64,000 bases of DNA. It comes from Helichrysum umbraculigerum (lineage: Eukaryota; Streptophyta; Magnoliopsida; Asterales; Asteraceae). Both the position numbers and the translations under genes were made by a program. This document shows, piece by piece, positions 1 to 10,470 of this stretch. Position 1 is the stretch's first letter. Every line of letters begins with the position of its first letter. Under the pieces are notes generated by a model that saw only the letters and a list, made by a program, of their open reading frames with translations, was not told the origin of the DNA and did no database searches. The stretch spans positions 16,817,501 to 16,881,500 of the forward strand of contig CATIUR010000001.1 in assembly GCA_949592205.1 (NCBI GenBank), given 5' to 3'.

Positions 1-329
1 AATGTTATGATAAGAGGAGATAATAGAGAAAGTAAGAGTAATAGATTTGTATCTAGTAATCTGTATTTCACTAAATAATGTGAAACCAATATGTAGGAGG
101 TATATGATTAAGAGCTTGTAGAGATAGTGTTGATAATGTACTTGGTGTTAGAGAATAGTAATAATGCATTTGAGTAGAACTAAGTGATATATGTGTTTAT
201 GTATAACCAGTGAATTAAGTGAAGTGTTCTAAAGATGATTAGGTGTTTGTACAAGAGCATAGATAGTGTTAAGACTGAGTAGTACGGGTGCCATTTGTGA
301 GGACACGAAAGAAATAAGTGGGGGAGAGT
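1..329 (+). mobile_element. 3' end of internal region of LTR element A (partial)
   Basis: AT-rich sequence with no useful reading frame, ending in a purine-rich tract (about 319-328, GTGGGGGAGAG) directly before an LTR that starts TGTAACACCCC. This is the expected position of a polypurine tract. The rest of the element lies outside the window, so neither its coding capacity nor its target duplication can be checked. Confidence 0.6.
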
Positions 330-1576
330 TGTAACACCCCGAATTTCAGGAAATAAATATCGTACGAGGATATATTTTTATTACGAAATATTATTATGTA
401 GATAATGAGATATAGTGAAAAACGTAAACGGTTTTATCAGTTCCAGACTGTAGAGTTTAAAAGGGGATAAAATATTAGGCCGACTTATATAGATATGTAC
501 GTATGACTTATGTTTATCTCATTTAGTTCCAGAGACAAAAGAAAAACCACAGGGACGATTCTAACTCTAATTTCATCTCTAAGATCCTTGATTCAAGCTT
601 ATGGTTTTCAAATTCTTCATTCTTTCATCATTCCTAATAACATGTAAGTGATTTCTCATATGATTTAACCTAGGTTTTGGGGGTTTTATGAGATTTTGAT
701 GGGTTTTGTATAAATGAGGGTTTTAATCCGAAATTGAAGCTAGAAATTGATTGAATTAGTGTTAGTTAGTGTTTTTATGATTGTTAGTAGTTATATAACT
801 TGTTGGAAATGAAGAAATTATGATTTAGTGTTCTTGAGCAAATTTAGGGTTTATGTCAAAGTGTTATAAAATTGTGAAATAAGCTTAAATATATGATTAA
901 TGATGTTAATAGAGTATAATTATGAAGATAAAACATGAATTCAAGGTAGTAAAGTTGATAAGTGACAAATTATTAAAAGAGTGTTTATGGTGATCCATGT
1001 AAATTATGTTAAGATGATGTTAATGAGTTTAATTATGAAACTAGTGATACTTATAGAGTATGATTATGATAATGAATATTATGTGGTAAGAGTTTGATTA
1101 ATGAAAGTTAAAAAGTGATTTAAAGAAGTAGTTTAATGTGATTAACTAAAGATTTAACTAGTGTAATCAAAGTGGGGGAGTAAGTAATGAGATTATGTGG
1201 ATGATTGATTAGTGTTTAAACATGTTGTTATGTGTTATGTATTCTATGATAGGGATTGAAGAAATGGAGGCTTATGTTGATTAAGGTGGTGAAATCGTCT
1301 AAGAGATTATGGTGAGTGATACGGGGGTTAAACAGGTGATTTGGTTGTGTAGTACCATATAGCTTGCGGGCTAGAGGTTTGCACAATCAAGGAAAGTTAA
1401 TTTTATGTTCGTTTAATTATGTTTATTGCCTAATTTAGTTTATTGTGTTAATTTACTAGTTATGTTTAATTGTTATGTGAATACATGTTATTTGAAAAAG
1501 TCAGTAGTGATTATCTCATTAGCGAGTAATGAGTATGTCACTAGCTTGAAGGTAAAGGAAAGAACTTGCGGAGAAT

Positions 1577-1777
1577 AGTGTATGATTCAATTGTGTTGGA
1601 TCCGGATTACTGTTGAGTAAGAGGCTACACAATTGGGTGGAAGATAAAGTGTTAATATATGTGGATTAAATATTTGAGATTATGTGATTATGATGTTATG
1701 TTAAATTGATAGTGTATGATTCGATTGTGTTGGATCCGGATTACTGTTGAGTAAGAGGCTACACAATCGGGTGGAAG
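1577..1777 (+). repeat. Duplicated 67-bp stem-loop unit in LTR A
   Basis: Units at 1577-1643 and 1711-1777 (134-bp period) are nearly identical. Each can fold by pairing its ends. Copy 1 pairs CAATTGTGT with ACACAATTG and copy 2 pairs CGATTGTGT with ACACAATCG, so the difference between copies is compensatory. The unit lies in the second intron-like part of the LTR. Confidence 0.7.
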
Positions 1778-2045
1778 TTGTTTGTTATATATATGGTTTC
1801 TTATATGTTTACTTAATGTTAATATGTTATGTTGAAAGTTGTTGTTGATTAGTTTTGTGATTATGGTTAATGAAATTATGGAAACAATTATGTGTAAAGA
1901 TTCAGTGGTGATTAGAGAGTTAACTGCGGTTAACACAGTGTTCAGTGTTTAGTGTTCAGAGCATAGTGATGTTGTGATTATGTAGTTGTGTTTATATATG
2001 TTAAGTGTTATGTGGAATTGCTTGTTTAATTGCCTGTGTACTCAC

Positions 2046-2061
2046 TAAGCAGTTGTGCTTA
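2046..2061 (+). other. YTCAC-associated stem-loop, LTR A
   Basis: CTCAC (2041-2045) is followed by TAAGCA, a GTTG loop, and TGCTTA: a 6-bp perfect stem. A putative acceptor AG is 24 nt further on at 2084-2085. It sits at the same place as the hairpins in the other LTRs. Confidence 0.55.
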
Positions 2062-2747
2062 CCCGTTTCAGTGTTTATGTTGTAGGTTGATGTTGGCTAG
2101 CGACACGTGGATAGAAAGTTTATGTGAAGTTAGTGACGTGGATATGGAGCATGCTTGTGGTTAGAATATGCTTCTTTCTTTTGAATTGTTGTTTTGATGA
2201 TCAATTGTGTAAATCGCCCAATTATGGTTTTAAAGAGTAAAGTGAATAACGATTGATGTAGTTATGTTTTAAAGAGTCAAAACATGTTGTGGGTTGGATT
2301 AGAGAAGTGATTGATGTTAAATATGGTTGTTTTGATTAAATGGGTCGAGAGTGTCAAAATGGGTTAAGTGTGTGATTATATATGAAGTGAGTTGTATAAA
2401 CGTTAAAAGAGAGTGACTCAATGGTCAAATGTGTTCCTTAAGTTTGTTTTGACATGTTGAATGAGTGTTTAAAAAGTCTTGACTAGATTTAATGTGGTTT
2501 GTGATTTAAGGTGTTGAGAAAGTGATTAAAATAGCCGAAAACTACCCATGAGTCCAAATCTTGTGTTTTCGAGAAATTTGGAAAAGTGCAAAAAGGGAAG
2601 TCTTCGTTTTGACCATATGAATGTGCACGCAAAATTTCAAATCTTAACTCTTTACGGTTTGGGAGTTATGCCCGTATGAAGTTCCTGTTTTGAGTCAAAT
2701 TGAAAATGTCTTAGACAAGGGCCTAATTCCAGACAAGAAAGCTGAGT

Positions 2748-2817
2748 GCTGATTTTAGAGACCATGTTGCAGATTTTGACCCATATGGCTGATTTTCTAG
2801 ACCATATTGCAGATTTT
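2748..2817 (+). repeat. Two-copy direct repeat near the end of LTR A
   Basis: Two 30-bp units start at 2748 and 2788 (GCTGATTTT...GCAGATTTT), differing at about three positions. They are part of the LTR tail. Confidence 0.6.
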
Positions 2818-2982
2818 CATGTTTGTCTTACATGAGGGCCTCCACCTAGTCAAAAGTCTTTTCAATGATTTAAAAGCCCTAGTGATGATATGATCGAGTC
2901 GTAATTTACTATGGGACCAATAGAGAGTGTTTTTAGAGTATGTATAAAAAAAAAAAAATGGTTCTGTTTTCGGGGCGTTTCA

Positions 2983-3281
2983 ATAAATGGCTATTTTTTT
3001 TAAAAAATTAATTATATATTTTTTTTTTATTTTGTTGTTGACCGTTGGGGGGGAAAAGGGAAAAAACGTTAAAACGTTCGCTCGCCATCTCAATCCTGAC
3101 GCTATCGGAAACGCCGTTCCGGTGCGGCAAAACGTCGTCCGACGACGTTGTCGACCCGAAACGGTGACAAAATCCACCACACACCGTATGCTCTAGTAAG
3201 GTAGCTAGTGATATTCACCTTATTTTTAATAAATATATTAAAACTGATATTCACATTATTTTAAATAAATATATTAAAACT
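2983..3281. other. Spacer between LTR A and the solo LTRs
   Basis: Host spacer. It includes a GC-richer patch (about 3055-3190) with an imperfect palindrome around ACGTCGTCCGACGACGT. It then has a 36-bp tandem duplication (3209-3244 and 3245-3280, starting TGATATTCAC) next to the downstream LTR insertion site. Short frames exist on both strands, but I see no sign that any is a gene. Confidence 0.5.
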
Positions 3282-4638
3282 TGTAACATCCTATTTTTGG
3301 GCCTAGAAGTAAATAGTATTTTACTAAGTTTTAAAAATGGTTATTTAAATGTAATGGGAAATAAATTATTGGGTTTACTTGAAAATAAATAGATAAAAAA
3401 GTCACAGGATTTATTGTGACTAATAAAATAGTACTTGTTTTAAATTAATAGAGTTGACGGTAACATAAAATATTTTGTCTCGCGAATATTTTTAGTTTCA
3501 AGACAATAGGTTTAGAAAGGGGAGTAAAATTACACTTCTTATTATTGGGGTCGGTTTGGGGACCGACTTATTTCCACCTAACTTTCCCTTTATGCTCTTC
3601 ATTCTCTCATTTTGTATCAAAAACACACATAAATCAACTTTGTAAGAATAAAAAAAAAATTAGTAATTAACTTGTGTTGGATTCAAGCTTGTATAAATCA
3701 GATTTGTAACACCCCGCAAATTCAAACGCGATTATTAACGTTAATCACTTGCATTATTAGGCTAATTCCCTACTTGAGTGAATTCACAACACATTTTAGA
3801 GGTAAGTCTAGCAAAGCCCAACTATTTAATACGCGTAGTATTACTTATTTGTAATTAGATGTAATTACATACGAAACGAGTTGAGCAAACACGACAAAAA
3901 TATACGATTGTTGGTGAACGAATTTATTTAATAAAACGAAAGTTATTAAATAACGTAAACGCATAATAGATATTATGTCGATAATATTTACAAGAAATTC
4001 GTAGCGAATAACGTATATCTCGCACAATTAAAATAAAACAAGTTTAAATTTTTATGACTTAATTAAATGGGTTTTACAAAAATGTTCCAATTTAAAATAT
4101 AATGAAATACGTATTTAAAAATGTATTAGTTAAAATAATTTAAATAATTAACGATCGGGTAAACAAACACGGGTAAAATACCGCAAAATGGGACTCATTT
4201 TGGTTCCCCAAAATTCAGCCCCAAACCCCCACCCCACTCTCATTCCCTTTCATTTTTCATTTTCACCAAAACACACAACTCTCTCATTCCTCTCTCTCTA
4301 AAAACCCTATTTCTCTCTCTAGAATCTCATCAAAAATCACCAAATCACCACCACTTTCTACTTATTTTCGGATTAATAACAACAACAAAGCTCATCATCA
4401 TCAACATCACAAGGATTTAAGCTCAAGATCTCCATTTTCACCATCTTCATCTTCAACCACCTAATTTTCGGATTAACAACTTTTTGGGTAAGAAAACACT
4501 AAACTTTTCACTTTTACTTCATTATAATAGCTTACAATCATGTTACAAGTCATTATATGAAAGATCTAAGCGTTTTTGGGTTAAAAATCTCGATTTTCGG
4601 ATGAACAGACCGTAACGTCGCATTAGTCCCAGGCGAAA

Positions 4639-4776
4639 TGCGACGTCCCACGCGACGTCCCACTGCGACGTCCCACTGCGACGTCCCACTGCTACGTCCC
4701 ACTGCTACGTCCCATTGCTACGTCCCACGCGACGTCCCACTGCTACGTCCCACTGCTACGTCCCATTGCTACGTCC
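4639..4776 (+). repeat. 13-bp tandem array, ACTG(C)GACGTCCC type
   Basis: About eleven head-to-tail copies of a unit like CACTGCGACGTCC. The unit varies between GCGACGTCC and GCTACGTCC, with one copy shortened. It lies in the intron-like part of the nested solo LTR and occupies the position held by other CG-rich arrays in other LTR families. Confidence 0.85.
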
Positions 4777-4895
4777 CTACTTGACATGGGCAACACTACT
4801 GAAAAGTCCCTACTTGACATGGGCAACACTACTGAAAAGTCCCTACTTGACATGGGCAACACTATTGAAAAGTCCCTTCTGACATGGGCAATGGG
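4773..4895 (+). repeat. 33-bp tandem repeat (about 3.5 copies)
   Basis: Units start at 4773, 4806, 4839 and 4872 with GTCCCTACTTGACATGGG. The 33-bp period keeps one frame open and creates a short repetitive ORF that I do not regard as a gene. The array directly follows the 13-bp array and shares its GTCCC. Confidence 0.85.
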
Positions 4896-5275
4896 TTTCC
4901 TACTAACATGGACCCACCAAACGATTAGGATTGTAACACTGCCGCACGTGGTCCAGATACGGGTCTTAGGGGAGTGTTACACCTACGAACAACTAATAGG
5001 ATACTTACATTCCTACTATAACTTGAACTATATTTTTGGGCAATATCCCAACGAAACATATCTACGATTAGGATACGTATAATCCTACAAAACATACTTG
5101 AACACAGGATACTGTTTTTCCTACAACTAATAGGATACGAACATTCTTACAAACAACTATTTGAAAACATATTTGGTGTTACGAATACTATTTTTGGGCG
5201 ACATTCCCACGATACGTTATAAACAACAGTGGTTTATCACAACTGAACTTGCAAACATAAAACCTGTGAATTCAC

Positions 5276-5291
5276 TCAACCTAGTTGTTGA
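5276..5291 (+). other. YTCAC-associated stem-loop, nested solo LTR
   Basis: TTCAC (5271-5275), then TCAAC, a 6-nt loop and GTTGA. A TTTTTCAG acceptor-like site ends 19 nt downstream at 5310. Confidence 0.5.
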
Positions 5292-6040
5292 CTTTTACTA
5301 TGTTTTTCAGGGAATTAGCTGCGCATGTAAGAATCGCCAACACACATGGAGAATTAGGCGACCCGTGAAGTTTTAGGATGCCAACTTTTTGGAAACATAT
5401 AGATTTCTTCAGTATAACTGAAATGTTTTAGTCATATTTCAAAAATCTACTTTTGTAAACTTATTTCTCTTAACTTGTACGATTCGATGAATCGTAAACT
5501 TTGTAATTAACACTTTTGGCATCTTAATATATTATGTTCTGTTGTAATCATAAGCTCTGATACGTATGCATGCTTTGTTATTGTGGCACCCCCGTACTCA
5601 AACTAAATGCTTCCGCTAAACAAAATTTGGGGGTGTTACAAGATTATCATCATCCTCCTTGTTTCTTTCAAAGTTGTAAGTGTTCTTCATAGTTTATACA
5701 CATACTTTTGATTTAATGTGTTAGGGTTTATGAAATATGGGTAATTGATGTATGAATGATAGTCTTTTGATGATATTTGTTGATTATATAATGATAATAA
5801 ATCATGTTACTAGTTGTTCTTCAATTTTGATTATGGGTAAATTGTTAGGGTTTACAAAAATATTGAAGAATTGAAGTTGCATGTATATGAAGTTGTAAAT
5901 TTAGACTTGCATGATGTTATATGATGATTTTAGAGGTTATTTGATACATTAGATTGAGTAGAAACTGATTTTATTGTTGATTTGGTTATTAACTTCGAGT
6001 TAGAATTCGTGCAGGTCTGAAACTTGGTTTTAAAACGTGT

Positions 6041-6222
6041 GAACACGATCCCAAACATTTCCCCGGATCGCGTTCCTTAGTTATTATTTGTCTCAGTCGG
6101 ATTTTTAACTATCGAACACGATCCCGCACTCGTTTCCGGATCGCGTTTCCAAGTGTAAAATGGTTACAGAAGGTTTTCTTAAGGGAAACGCGATCCCACC
6201 ACCTTGATCCGGATCGCGTTTG
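6041..6222 (+). repeat. CGCGATCC inverted-repeat array, outer solo LTR
   Basis: Three hairpin-forming units pair AACRCGATCC with GGATCGCGTT across 10-20 nt loops. Two left arms read AACACGATCC where D has AACGCGATCC, consistent with CpG decay in an old copy. The array is homologous in place and type to the four-unit array in D. Confidence 0.8.
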
Positions 6223-7074
6223 CATGAACAATTTTGGCAAGTTTTGCAAATTTTGAAAACGCGCAACTGCTTTCAGGGTAGCGACTAGGTGACAATTTCA
6301 TTAACTCTGATTTGGTTGAAATTTGCATGTTTACTTGGAAACGGCCCATTGATCAACGCTCTTTAAAAAGCCTAGGCAGTTTTTGGCCATTTGGGATCAT
6401 CTAGGGGTCGAAAATGGTATTTTAACGTCATTTCATGATTTTCTGATTTAGTTTCTTATTGAACTTTTGTTTGCCTAGACTTCAGGGATTACCTGATTTG
6501 ATAAATATGCTATGATAACGATTATGAGATGAGTTACTGACTTGTTATTATTTATGTTCTCAGATAAGCAAAAGGAAACTCAGTGATATAAGACAACTGA
6601 GTTCAGAGACTGGAATTTTGATGAGTGGATCTGTAATCTTCAGTTCAACCCATTTCTACCAAGTTTGGTTACAACGGATGAACATATATTGTTATTGGTA
6701 TTGACTGTTTAGTCATTTGGGTTAATGTTATTGTTGATTTGTTGTTTATATTCCGTAATGGCATGATTATTGTGCAATATGTGTTTCTTGGCCGCTGGGC
6801 ATATGTGTATTAATGAGAGATCAACACTGGTTGGGTTTGTATGCTATTGTTTGGCCGGCAGGGTTTTCGATACACATCGTTGATGGATGAACCGTGTCGG
6901 TGAAGATAGCTGCAAGCTATCGGTAAATCACTGTGATGGCATACCAGTGGTTTAAGGGTTCTTGTGAAGGCTTACTCAAGAACCGCCGGTCCTCTTTGAT
7001 TGTTGTGCGATTATGTTTAATTGTTGTAAGATTTGTTATTTCTGGATTGAACTGTTGGATACAGTTCCATTCAC

Positions 7075-7089
7075 TTAGCTGTTAGCTAA
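7075..7089 (+). other. YTCAC-associated stem-loop, outer solo LTR
   Basis: TTCAC (7070-7074), then TTAGCT, a GTT loop and AGCTAA: a 6-bp stem. TTTTGCAG ends at 7114, 25 nt beyond the stem. Confidence 0.55.
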
Positions 7090-7397
7090 TCCCATCATGT
7101 TTAACATTTTGCAGATTATGGATTGGGCATGTGGACTGGATGTGATGTTTGACTACTACTACATATTACTATGATGTTTTGCTAATTCAATGTTATGGTT
7201 TTGGATTTTTATATAACACCCAGTCCCTCGTATATGTTTTGTAATAACTTAAATCTTAAAATGTTGTCTTTTGAAAATTTAACACTTTACATATGTAATT
7301 AGTTTATAATGTTTGTGAAAGTTTATGAAGGGACTTGCGCTTCCTATGTTATAAATATTAATAATAGTTGTTAGAAAATATAGGGTGTTATAAAACT

Positions 7398-8547
7398 GCA
7401 CCTCATTTATATGTACATTACAACTTTTTTATGTATAACCTTAATAAATTTATAAAAAGTGAGGGTGTAAATATTACTAGCAACGTAACTATAATATATA
7501 GGAAACATTTTTTTTCCACATGACATATATAGTTTAAGGGAGTGATCAGGCCCGGATTTGAGGGTGTGCGGGGTGTGCGACCGCACAGGGCTCCCGATTT
7601 TCGAGGGCCCCAAATCTTAAAAGTTGGAGATTAGTATAAAGTGATTTTCGAATGATTTAACATATTAAACAAAGCTTTACAAGGAAGATGAAACGTTTTG
7701 TAGTAACGTAATGTAATTATTGAAACAAGCATATCAAATAAAGCTTGAAGTTGTATTTTAACGGTGGAAATTAAAATAGGGGTTAAGAAATAGATGAGTT
7801 ATGAAATTTAATGAAAAAAAAATATTAGAGTAAGTGTCTTACAGGCTTACATGAATAAAAAATTTCGTTTTCGAGGGCCTCATTTTTGTTTTCGCACGGG
7901 GCCACCGAAATTCACGGACCGGGCCTGGGAGTGATTTGTACACCACCAAATATTATCCGCAAACCACTAACGGTGTTTTATGGTGTTGTTTAGTACAGCA
8001 CTGAGTGCTACTAAAAAGCGAATAATTTTTAGTTATTTACGAATATCACCATATATTTTAGTCAAAAGTCCATTAGTACTTCAGCCATCAATTATTTGCC
8101 TAATCCACACTCTAGCTAATAGTCTAATGTTTGCTTTAATGGAAGCTTCTATATACATAGATTTGTTATTAGAGATATGAGGAGGAAGACCACATTGTTG
8201 GATTTATTAATCTCGTATGAAACCATGTGATGTGTTTTATTACGTTTGTTTAGAAAATTGCTCACAAATCCTACCATCAAGAAAGTGTCGTGTCTCCACA
8301 CAATCTGGCTACTTTATTTAATTTAATCCACTACTTTGATATTAAATAATATAATATCGTTTATAAAACTACAAGTTGTTCCATTAATTTATATATGATA
8401 TCTCAACTCTTGTGGGACACAATGAATTCGGAAATTGAATATTCATGGGTACGGTTTTGAAGGGAATGGATGTTTTGAAGGGAAAAGAGCGCAGAGGTTA
8501 GAACAATTATCTTGTGTGGTGTTCTAAATCTATAGGGGTAAAATATA
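7398..8547. other. Host spacer with a hAT MITE
   Basis: AT-rich DNA between the solo LTRs and the E/B/C nest. Apart from the MITE at 7547-7927 I see no gene. The longest frames (about 66 aa) lack recognisable domains. The last five bases (GTATT, 8548-8552) are the left target duplication of element E. Confidence 0.5.
7547..7927. mobile_element. hAT-type MITE (381 bp)
   Basis: Terminal inverted repeats start CAGGCCCGG and end CCGGGCCTG. A perfect 8-bp target duplication, GGAGTGAT, lies at 7539-7546 and 7928-7935. The 8-bp duplication and CAGG ends are diagnostic of hAT elements. There is no transposase, so it is non-autonomous. Confidence 0.9.
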
Positions 8548-8552
8548 GTATT

Positions 8553-8904
8553 TGATCGGGTATATGTTGGTAGGCGCAGCTTACAGCATATGCCGCAGCT
8601 TCGGGTGATGCCGAAGCTCCATCTAATATAAATAGCAAGTGTTAGCTTAAGTCTATAATACATGCATCTACAATGCATATACACAAGACTGGGGGACATG
8701 ATTGGGTATATACCAATATGCCGCAGCTTCGGGCCTGCCGAAGCTCCCGAAGCTCCGCCTAATATTATTAGCTACGTCCGAGAGAATCTTTGACTATAGG
8801 CATTCCCAATAATGAACAGTTGGCAATCCAATCCGTGTCGGGTGCGGAATATCGAGAGAACAAGGATTGATTCTATTGTCCAGCGTACCTCTAGGCGCAC
8901 CTTC
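8553..8904 (+). repeat. E 5' LTR, first part
   Basis: Begins TGATCGGGTATATG and is nearly identical to 38135-38486. It is cut at 8904 by element B. Bases 8900-8904 (CCTTC) are the target duplication of B. AGCTTCGG...CCGAAGCT stem-loops occur around 8587-8615 and 8722-8750. Confidence 0.9.
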
Positions 8905-9745
8905 TGTGACAATCCTCCAATTAGGGTATTTACTTAACCTAATTTCATGCATTACCTAGAGTAATTCCCTGATTAAGTGAATTCAAACTATTTTGTGTAT
9001 AAGTTCTGTGTAACTTACTATGTGTAATTTGATGTATTTGATAGTAGTTATATGTGTATATATATAATTACGTACGAAATAAATATATCAAACTCTACGA
9101 ATAGAATGTAATAACATTGGTGATACAAAATAATTAATAATTCGAAAATTATTAATTACAACTATTATATAATTATATTATTGAAATAATATAATACATT
9201 ATATGTTTTATATTAAACGTATTAAACCGCGAATAATAAAGTTCCAAAATGAACTTCGAAAAATACTTTTGAATAATTTTTAGTTTAAAATTATTACATA
9301 AAAGTACTACAACGAAAAGAAAACGAAAGATTTAGACGATTTTTGTTACACGTTATACGAACAGAAACAATTTTAAAATGCGCCTAGAGGTTCCAAATAA
9401 TAAAAGTATTATTTCGTAAGTTACTGTTTTAATGTATAGAACATTACCTCAAAATATGATTTCCAAATTTTTAACTGAAATCTGGCACGCGTTTTACTTG
9501 TACAGTACTTTTACTGTAATTAATTTTAATTATACTTGTAACAAAGTATTTCACAGTTCGATTACAAATTACTAAGTTCGAGATAACGAGAGAAATAACG
9601 CTTAATTTTAGTATGAACAAAGTACCACAAATTATACCCGTATACGAAATTAACGGGCTAAAAACTACCAATATAGCACACCTCAAAATATCTGTTCGAC
9701 AGATTGGTACGCACACCTTACCTCCCTTTTTATTTTAAAATCTGA

Positions 9746-9751
9746 TATATA
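9746..9751 (+). promoter_or_regulatory. Putative TATA box of LTR B
   Basis: TATATA followed within about 30 nt by a CT/CA-rich stretch typical of plant transcription starts. The same sequence recurs in the 3' LTR at 19519-19524. Confidence 0.5.
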
Positions 9752-10224
9752 CACTCTCCCTCACAAACTCAGTCACCAACCTTCACAACACCAATAATTC
9801 AGTTCATCAGTGTGTGTGTGTGCGTACTGAGAAGGAGAGGAAACAACAAGCAGCAGCAACACCATTTCATCTTCATCATCGTCACTCTCATCATCATCTC
9901 AAAACACAAACATCAAACACTTCACAAAAATGATCACATAATCATCTTCATCATTTTCGTCATCAACAACATCACAGAATCATCATCATCTCCATCTAAA
10001 CCATTGTGAGGATAATTTCTCCATTTTATTTCATTTATATAATTTTCTTAAATTTATGATTTGGTTGATGATTGTTGTTAAAAACTTGTTATAATGCGTT
10101 ATTATGTTATTATAATGGTTGTATGTAACTTAGAACACGTTAAAATGGTGATAAAATACATGAAAATGGAATTTTGTTTCGTACAGAGCTGAGTAACACG
10201 AAGATGAACAGTACCCATGTCAAA

Positions 10225-10470
10225 TGACGCGATCGCGTCATTTCTCGAGTAAAATTTAGTGTTTTTCGAAACGTATATCACGCGATCGCGTGATAAGACA
10301 TTTTGAAACGATCACGTCACTTTTTCCACACTTCAACCGATCGCGTGAAAATCCTTGTTGCCCCGATCGCGTGACTTCTTCACCCGATCGCGTCATTTTC
10401 AGTTCACACGATCGCGTCACCTGAATCAACCGATCGCGTGATTTCCTAGACACATCCACGCGATCGCATC
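10225..10470 (+). repeat. CGATCGCG palindrome array, B 5' LTR
   Basis: Nine copies of a motif centred on CGATCGCG within 250 bp of AT-rich sequence. Two are long perfect palindromes: TGACGCGATCGCGTCA (10225-10240) and TATCACGCGATCGCGTGATA (10276-10295). The others are half-extended, such as CCGATCGCGTGA. A few copies have CG changed to CA. Confidence 0.88.

Larger units (their letters stand above)
644..2085 (+). other. Putative split leader in LTR A
   Basis: A GTAAGTG donor-like site at 644 follows a T/C-rich leader. An AG at 1251-1252 and a GTGAGT at 1312 bound a 59-nt mini-exon (1253-1311). An AG at 2084-2085 follows a YTCAC box and a stem-loop. The order and spacing match those in LTRs B, C, D and the outer solo LTR. 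Splicing is inferred from these signals only. Confidence 0.4.
330..2982 (+). repeat. LTR of element A (3' LTR, about 2.65 kb)
   Basis: Starts TGTAACACCCCG and ends CGGGGCGTTTCA, which is nearly the reverse complement of the start, as expected for LTR termini. A TATA-like TATATA lies at 486-491. No similarity to the other LTRs is obvious by eye, but it shares their intron-like layout. The left partner LTR is outside the window, so the boundaries rest on the terminal inverted motif and the upstream purine tract. Confidence 0.75.
3705..5640 (+). mobile_element. Nested solo LTR (1936 bp), distant relative of LTR B
   Basis: Starts TGTAACACCCCG and ends GGGGGTGTTACA. The target duplication AGATT is perfect at 3700-3704 and 5641-5645. 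It is inserted in the outer solo LTR. Shared stretches with LTR B include the region around TTCACTCAAC, TTTTTCAGGGAATTAG and ATGCTTCCGCTAAA. A donor-like GTAAGA at 4488 and a TTTTTCAG acceptor ending at 5310 frame an 823-nt intron-like stretch. I found no mini-exon here. Confidence 0.9.
3282..7392 (+). mobile_element. Outer solo LTR, relative of element D (interrupted)
   Basis: Begins TGTAACATCC and ends GGGTGTTATA. The target duplication AAACT is perfect at 3277-3281 and 7393-7397. Start, end and internal segments resemble the LTRs of D (the start up to GGCCTAGAAG, a CACCCAGTC segment, and the CGCGATCC hairpins). Without the nested insertion (3705-5645) it is about 2.17 kb, close to D's 2.07 kb. 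There is no internal region, so this is a solo LTR left by LTR-LTR recombination. Donor-like GTAAGTG at 5676; mini-exon equivalent 6564-6620; acceptor-like GCAG ending 7114. The second donor reads ATGAGT (6621) where D has GTGAGT. Confidence 0.88.

Noticed and set aside
2980..3196. Pair of overlapping sense/antisense ORFs in the GC-richer spacer patch
   Set aside because: Both start in A/T runs and neither has a recognisable domain; there is no promoter or splice context.
4786..5082. 98-aa ORF with a repeated MGNTTEKSLLD unit
   Set aside because: It is produced by the 33-bp tandem repeat in a solo LTR; the period is a multiple of three, so the frame stays open by default. No gene context.
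8403..8699. 98-aa minus-strand ORF overlapping the start of LTR E
   Set aside because: It spans the host-element junction, so it cannot be an ancestral gene. No motif is present.
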